DNA from: Sorghum bicolor
Taxonomy: Eukaryota > Streptophyta > Magnoliopsida > Poales > Poaceae
Direction of reading: 5' to 3'
NCBI RefSeq assembly: GCF_000003195.3
Contig: NC_012870.2
Span: forward strand, 5,262,501 to 5,326,500
Length of the DNA: 64,000 bases
The notes beneath the pieces were generated by a model. That model searched no databases, had not been told where the DNA came from, and saw nothing but the letters and a program-made list of their open reading frames with translations. Both the position numbers and the translations under genes were made by a program. Positions 60,348 to 64,000 of the stretch are shown here, one piece after another. How positions within the stretch are numbered: the first letter of the stretch is position 1; the number at the start of each line of letters is the position of its first letter.

Positions 60348-60834
60348 GGGGCGCGGTGGCGGCGGTTTCGTCTCGTGCGCGTCCTGTTGGGAAGGGGGAT
60401 CTGGGAGGAGGGGAATTTCTTCGGGGTGCAACGGTCGGGGGAGGGCGCGTGGGCTTAAAAAGGTTGGGGAAAAGCCAAAAGCGGGTTCGCGCACCTGAGC
60501 GGCGCAACGGTCGGAATTTTCTTCTTGGGCCGAATCATTCGTGTTTCGATGTGGGCCCTGCGCCCCTGCCTGGTACGTCTAGGACTGGGCCACTGCCCAG
60601 TGCCCACTGGGGACAGAGGTTTTGGTCCATTAGTTGGTGTCAGTCCGGCAAGGCACCGGCCCACTAGCCCACCGACAGTTTTCTGACTCAAAACATTTCT
60701 GCAAAAACATGTCACTAATGTAATGCAGTTACTTGGTCGATTATATGTGCAACATCTTCTGCTCTGCAGTCTGACATAAAATAAGCTTTGCTCCAACTGG
60801 TATCTACTTGCAAAGCTTGACTTATGTCACTAAA
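60348..60834. other. Promoter region of the 210-aa membrane protein gene
   Basis: GC-rich to about 60500 (5'UTR), then unremarkable. No other gene. Confidence 0.4.
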
Positions 60835-61047
60835 ATGGTGTTTGGTTGAAGGTACTAAAGTTGAATAAGTACTGTAATATATTTATAACTATAACTATTA
60901 GTATCCAATCGTAAATTAATTAGACTTAAAAAATCGTCTCGTTCTATATTTTTAATTTTATAAATAGTATATATTTAATATTTCATACATGTGTCTACAC
61001 ACTCGATGTGATAGGGACTAAAATTTAATATTAAAAACCAAATAGGC
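60835..61047. mobile_element. MITE, GTGTTTGGTT type
   Basis: The left end GGTGTTTGGTTGAAGG is inverted at the right as AACCAAATAGGCA. The interior includes TAATTAGACTTAAAAAATCGTCTCG and CATACATGTGTCTACACACTCGATGTGA, family words related to the other GGCCTTGTTTAG-type MITEs. Ends approximate. Confidence 0.65.
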
Positions 61048-61466
61048 ATGATGCTCCCAGATGCACTAGGGAAGCCTAGCCTACTCTCCAATCAACCCGT
61101 ATATCCGTGGCAACGAACAACAGCGCACCAACAAAGGCAACAACACTAGCCTAGAGGTCGTAGGGCCGTGCCGGTAGAATTTGAGACCCTGTTCTAAACT
61201 CTAAAATAGGCCCTATCAACTTAGAAAAAAATAATAACATATGTTTAAAAATGTAATAAATCAAGGATTGTAATTATTCCATTCTTAGTTGTATTTATTT
61301 GAAAATCATTATTTTCATAGTGTTTTTAAATTATTTAACACAATTGTAATTAAAAAATATCTTATTGGCTTGTGAGTAGTAATTTTTAACTTTTTATTAT
61401 CAAATGTGAGCCTAAAGCACCATGCGATTTGCACAACACAACTGTTCTACACTAACATATAGTTAA
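61048..61466. other. Intergenic; no gene seen
   Basis: AT-rich sequence without recognised features. Confidence 0.4.
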
Positions 61467-61795
61467 CTAGGAGGATTACCCGTGCGTTGTCGCGGGTATG
61501 AAGAAGGAATCTATATGTATGGTGTTGGTAATACGGAAACATGATATAATATATTTATTAATTTATTAGCATAATCGTGGAGATTGTATCTATAGTGCAT
61601 GATGTGTCTCGCTGACGTGGATACCATAACTTTGTGCTAGTGAACTCTATTTGTAAATGATAGTGGATTACTGAGGTAGATACTTTACATGTCAAGACAA
61701 ATTACTAGTGGCAAAATGATAGTGGGGGTTGAGGTGGACATCTTGCATGTCAAGAGAAATAGCTAGTGAGGTTTTACTTTGTAAGAGTTATAGAT
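61467..61795. repeat. Dispersed repeat, copy 2 (GCGTTGTCGCGG family)
   Basis: The second copy of the repeat at 54951-55245, in the same orientation, starting CTAGGAGGATTACCCGTGCGTTGTCGCGGG and ending TTTTACTTTGTAAGAGTTATAGAT. Confidence 0.65.
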
Positions 61796-61954
61796 TAGTA
61801 ATCACTGGTTAAAATAAAGAAATATTTTCATTAATAAATAAAGGATAATTAATCAATTAAATAATTACATTTCGAGTTGATCGAATAAGAAACTAGACAC
61901 CTTGCGGACTAATCGTGGTAGCCATTCTCTGGTGTGCAGATGTCTTGTGAACTA

Positions 61955-62213
61955 CTCATCCGTTCCAAATTATAAATCATTCCAAGAATCTTAGAGAGTC
62001 AAAGCATTTCCAAGTTTAACAAAAAATATAGAGAGAAATATAAAAATTTATGTCATAAAATAGGTACACTATGAAAATATAACTAACAAAGAATCTAATG
62101 ATACTTGGTTGGTACCAAAAATATTATTATTTTGCTATATAAATTTGGTCAAACTTGAAAAACTTTGACTCTCTAAAATTTTTAGAATGATTTATAATTT
62201 AGGACGGAGCGAG
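61955..62213. mobile_element. Stowaway MITE (TA target duplication)
   Basis: The left end CTCATCCGTTCCAAATTATAAATCATTCC is inverted at the right as GAATGATTTATAATTTAGGACGGAGCGAG. TA lies on both sides (61953-61954, 62214-62215). The interior is close to the copy at 21796 but inverted. Confidence 0.9.
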
Positions 62214-62215
62214 TA

Positions 62216-63682
62216 CTACTGAAGCCTTATGGAATTATGGGCGAGCGCACAGCTTGCACGCCTAAAGGCATGGCCCTGAGAGGTCGTCCACGATTGTAAC
62301 AAGCAACACATATGGAGTGCCATGGAAGAGCAAGACGTATGACACATGAAGCCATCGCCCATCGCGGGTGACCGGTCCACCGCTGGCCAGAGACATCACT
62401 AGCCACAGGCTTGATGCTAGCACTAGGAAAGAGCTGCAATCTTACACAAATTTTGCTGATGCCACTCAATCCCAAGGCAATGATGCTGATATAGATGCAT
62501 GTCGCATTGACCTCTCTGCGTGTTGAGTGTTGGAGGATAAAATTAGCATGCACTCACGCATGCAAGATCGGAGTGTGATCGAGCAACAACACTCATGTTG
62601 ATAGTGTGTTTATTTATAGCACATCGGGGAGAGGGGCGAGGAGCAACGACAACTGATGATCTGAACCCTAGGGGGGGGGGGGGGGTGCTTGGGTTGAGTC
62701 GGGAGGACGGCCGGTCCTGGCTGCAATTGTGGCCCACTCCAATTTGCTAGTGTTGTAATAGTGCCACAGTGCTTTTATTCAGATAGGGGAGAGGGGCAAT
62801 GACCAACTCGGGCTAGAGGACAATCAAGACGAAGATCAGGACTGAAAGATGAAAAATGAAAAAGCATGATGCTCTTTCGGCTACGCTATCATGGCCTGTA
62901 TCTCTTTTGGAGCTAGAGGACAATCAAGACGAAGATCGATATGGTGGCATCGTTCCTGTCGGAGCAAATGTCTCCCATGCCATGCCTTACTCTCTTCTCC
63001 CGTCGGGCCCAGCTAAGTTCAGGGCGTCCAACCACACAACCCAAAGATGCAGAGTGATCTTCATCGCTGGCTGAATCAATAGGTGATGCCTTGTCGTGCA
63101 GGGTTAGTTATGATCTGTTATTAGGTCCTGGGACAGAGCAGCAGGCTTACAACGGCAAAAGCTACAAAAGTAATGTATATATATTTTAATTTTGGCCTGC
63201 AACCTTAAACACATAGCACAATCTCAATCTCAATGTAATCCAATTCTCTCATTCATCGGCATCTTGTGGCGGAACCACCACATATTGTGCACTTATCGCA
63301 AATGAATACATATACACATGTTGTATGTAGGGAATTACTTGGTTTGGAGGATCTTTTTCTCTTTCCTTATAATGTATTTAATTATATAAATATTTTTTGA
63401 AAAAAATGAATGTCCTAGAATTATTTGAGCTATATATTACCTCATAGTAGGTAACCAGAGTAATGTAACATTGCTCAACAAATAATGATTTCAAATGTAA
63501 AACATTATCTAAAAACCTAGTGTCCCAACAAGCTAGACATGTCTTGGAGACATGCTGACCGAAGCACATGTCCCATTAACCTCTCCTCCAATGAGCGTTA
63601 GTAGTGACAATTAAAAGCACCATGGAGGCATGCAAGAGTGAAGTATGGGACCATGAGCATCGAGGTTGATGTCGATACTTAA
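62216..63682. other. Intergenic; short direct repeat, no gene
   Basis: GCTAGAGGACAATCAAGACGAAGATC occurs twice, at about 62812 and 62910. G15 lies at 62671-62685. Short frames on both strands lack family features. Confidence 0.45.
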
Positions 63683-63933
63683 GCCATCGTCAGTGGGGGT
63701 TTTATTATCCAGTTTTCAACACGTTCTATTTTGGAAACAGTCTAAAAGAGTTTCATCTTTTTAAAACTCTCTTCACTCTCATAAAACTCTTATCACCTTT
63801 CTCTTTATCAATATAGTGTCACATCAGCACATTTAATATCTATGAATTTATATTTTTTTAGATAAGGGATATATATAAATATCCGGCCTCTACACCTATG
63901 AAACTATATGGTGAAACACTATTGAGACTGGCC
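63683..63933. mobile_element. Harbinger-like fragment related to the 16191/27134 elements
   Basis: The left end GCCATCGTCAGTGGGGGTTT is paired with the right end CACTATTGAGACTGGC. The interior includes GTGTCACATCAGCACATTTAA, matching the subterminal sequence of the 27134 copy. The target duplication is not preserved on both sides. Confidence 0.6.
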
Positions 63934-64000
63934 GTTTTAGTTAATGATTAAGATGAAAGTACATTTTTTTTACGAAATAAGATGAAAGTACATCACTATT

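Noticed and set aside
59671..60507. 278-residue minus-strand frame and a 264-residue plus-strand frame
   Set aside because: Arg/Ala- and Glu/Gly-rich shadows of the 210-residue membrane protein gene.

Overview
The window is nuclear DNA from a grass. The genes have GC-rich 5' ends and GT-AG introns, the intergenic DNA is AT-rich, and miniature inverted-repeat elements of panicoid type are dense (ends near GGCCTTGTTTAGTTCC, and Stowaway copies ending in GGAGGGAGTA). Sorghum or a close andropogonoid relative is my best guess, inferred from the repeats rather than from any search. There are no bacterial features, tRNAs, rRNAs or CRISPR arrays that I can see.

Layout. 1-9.5 kb is repeat-rich: a T-rich stretch, a degenerate minisatellite split by a MITE, a broken gene for a repetitive secreted protein (2975-3636), a 1.2 kb near-palindrome (4450-5660) and a non-autonomous CACTA-type element (7511-8647). 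A LINE 3' fragment follows at 9.6 kb. From 10.5 kb there are twelve genes I regard as intact: a small, probably mitochondrial protein (10529-11076, +); a PPR protein (12657-15245, -); a GeBP/DUF573 transcription factor (19449-20231, -); an organelle-type YchF NTPase with 11 exons (22196-25161, +); an alpha-N-terminal protein methyltransferase with 8 exons (28319-30468, +); a sphingolipid fatty acid 2-hydroxylase with 5 exons (32004-33484, -); beta-tubulin with 3 exons (35697-38494, -); IMP dehydrogenase with 4 exons (41980-46043, -); an actin-depolymerizing factor with 3 exons (48959-51276, +); a SAUR (52986-53267, -); a 75-residue membrane protein (57160-57387, +); and a 210-residue membrane protein (59715-60347, -). 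All exon joins quoted preserve frame and use GT-AG sites read from the sequence.

The genes are housekeeping or regulatory, are transcribed individually and form no evident pathway cluster. Beta-tubulin and ADF both serve the cytoskeleton, but their proximity looks incidental. Between the genes, several transposons can be delimited to the base by their target-site duplications. Examples are a GAG-flanked CACTA element, TAA-flanked Harbinger/Tourist elements (two of them back to back sharing one TAA), and a hAT element carrying a nested Stowaway. The most notable non-genic structures are the long inverted repeat at 4.45-5.66 kb and an element at 58.6-59.26 kb with 43-bp terminal inverted repeats that has captured two exons resembling allantoinase.
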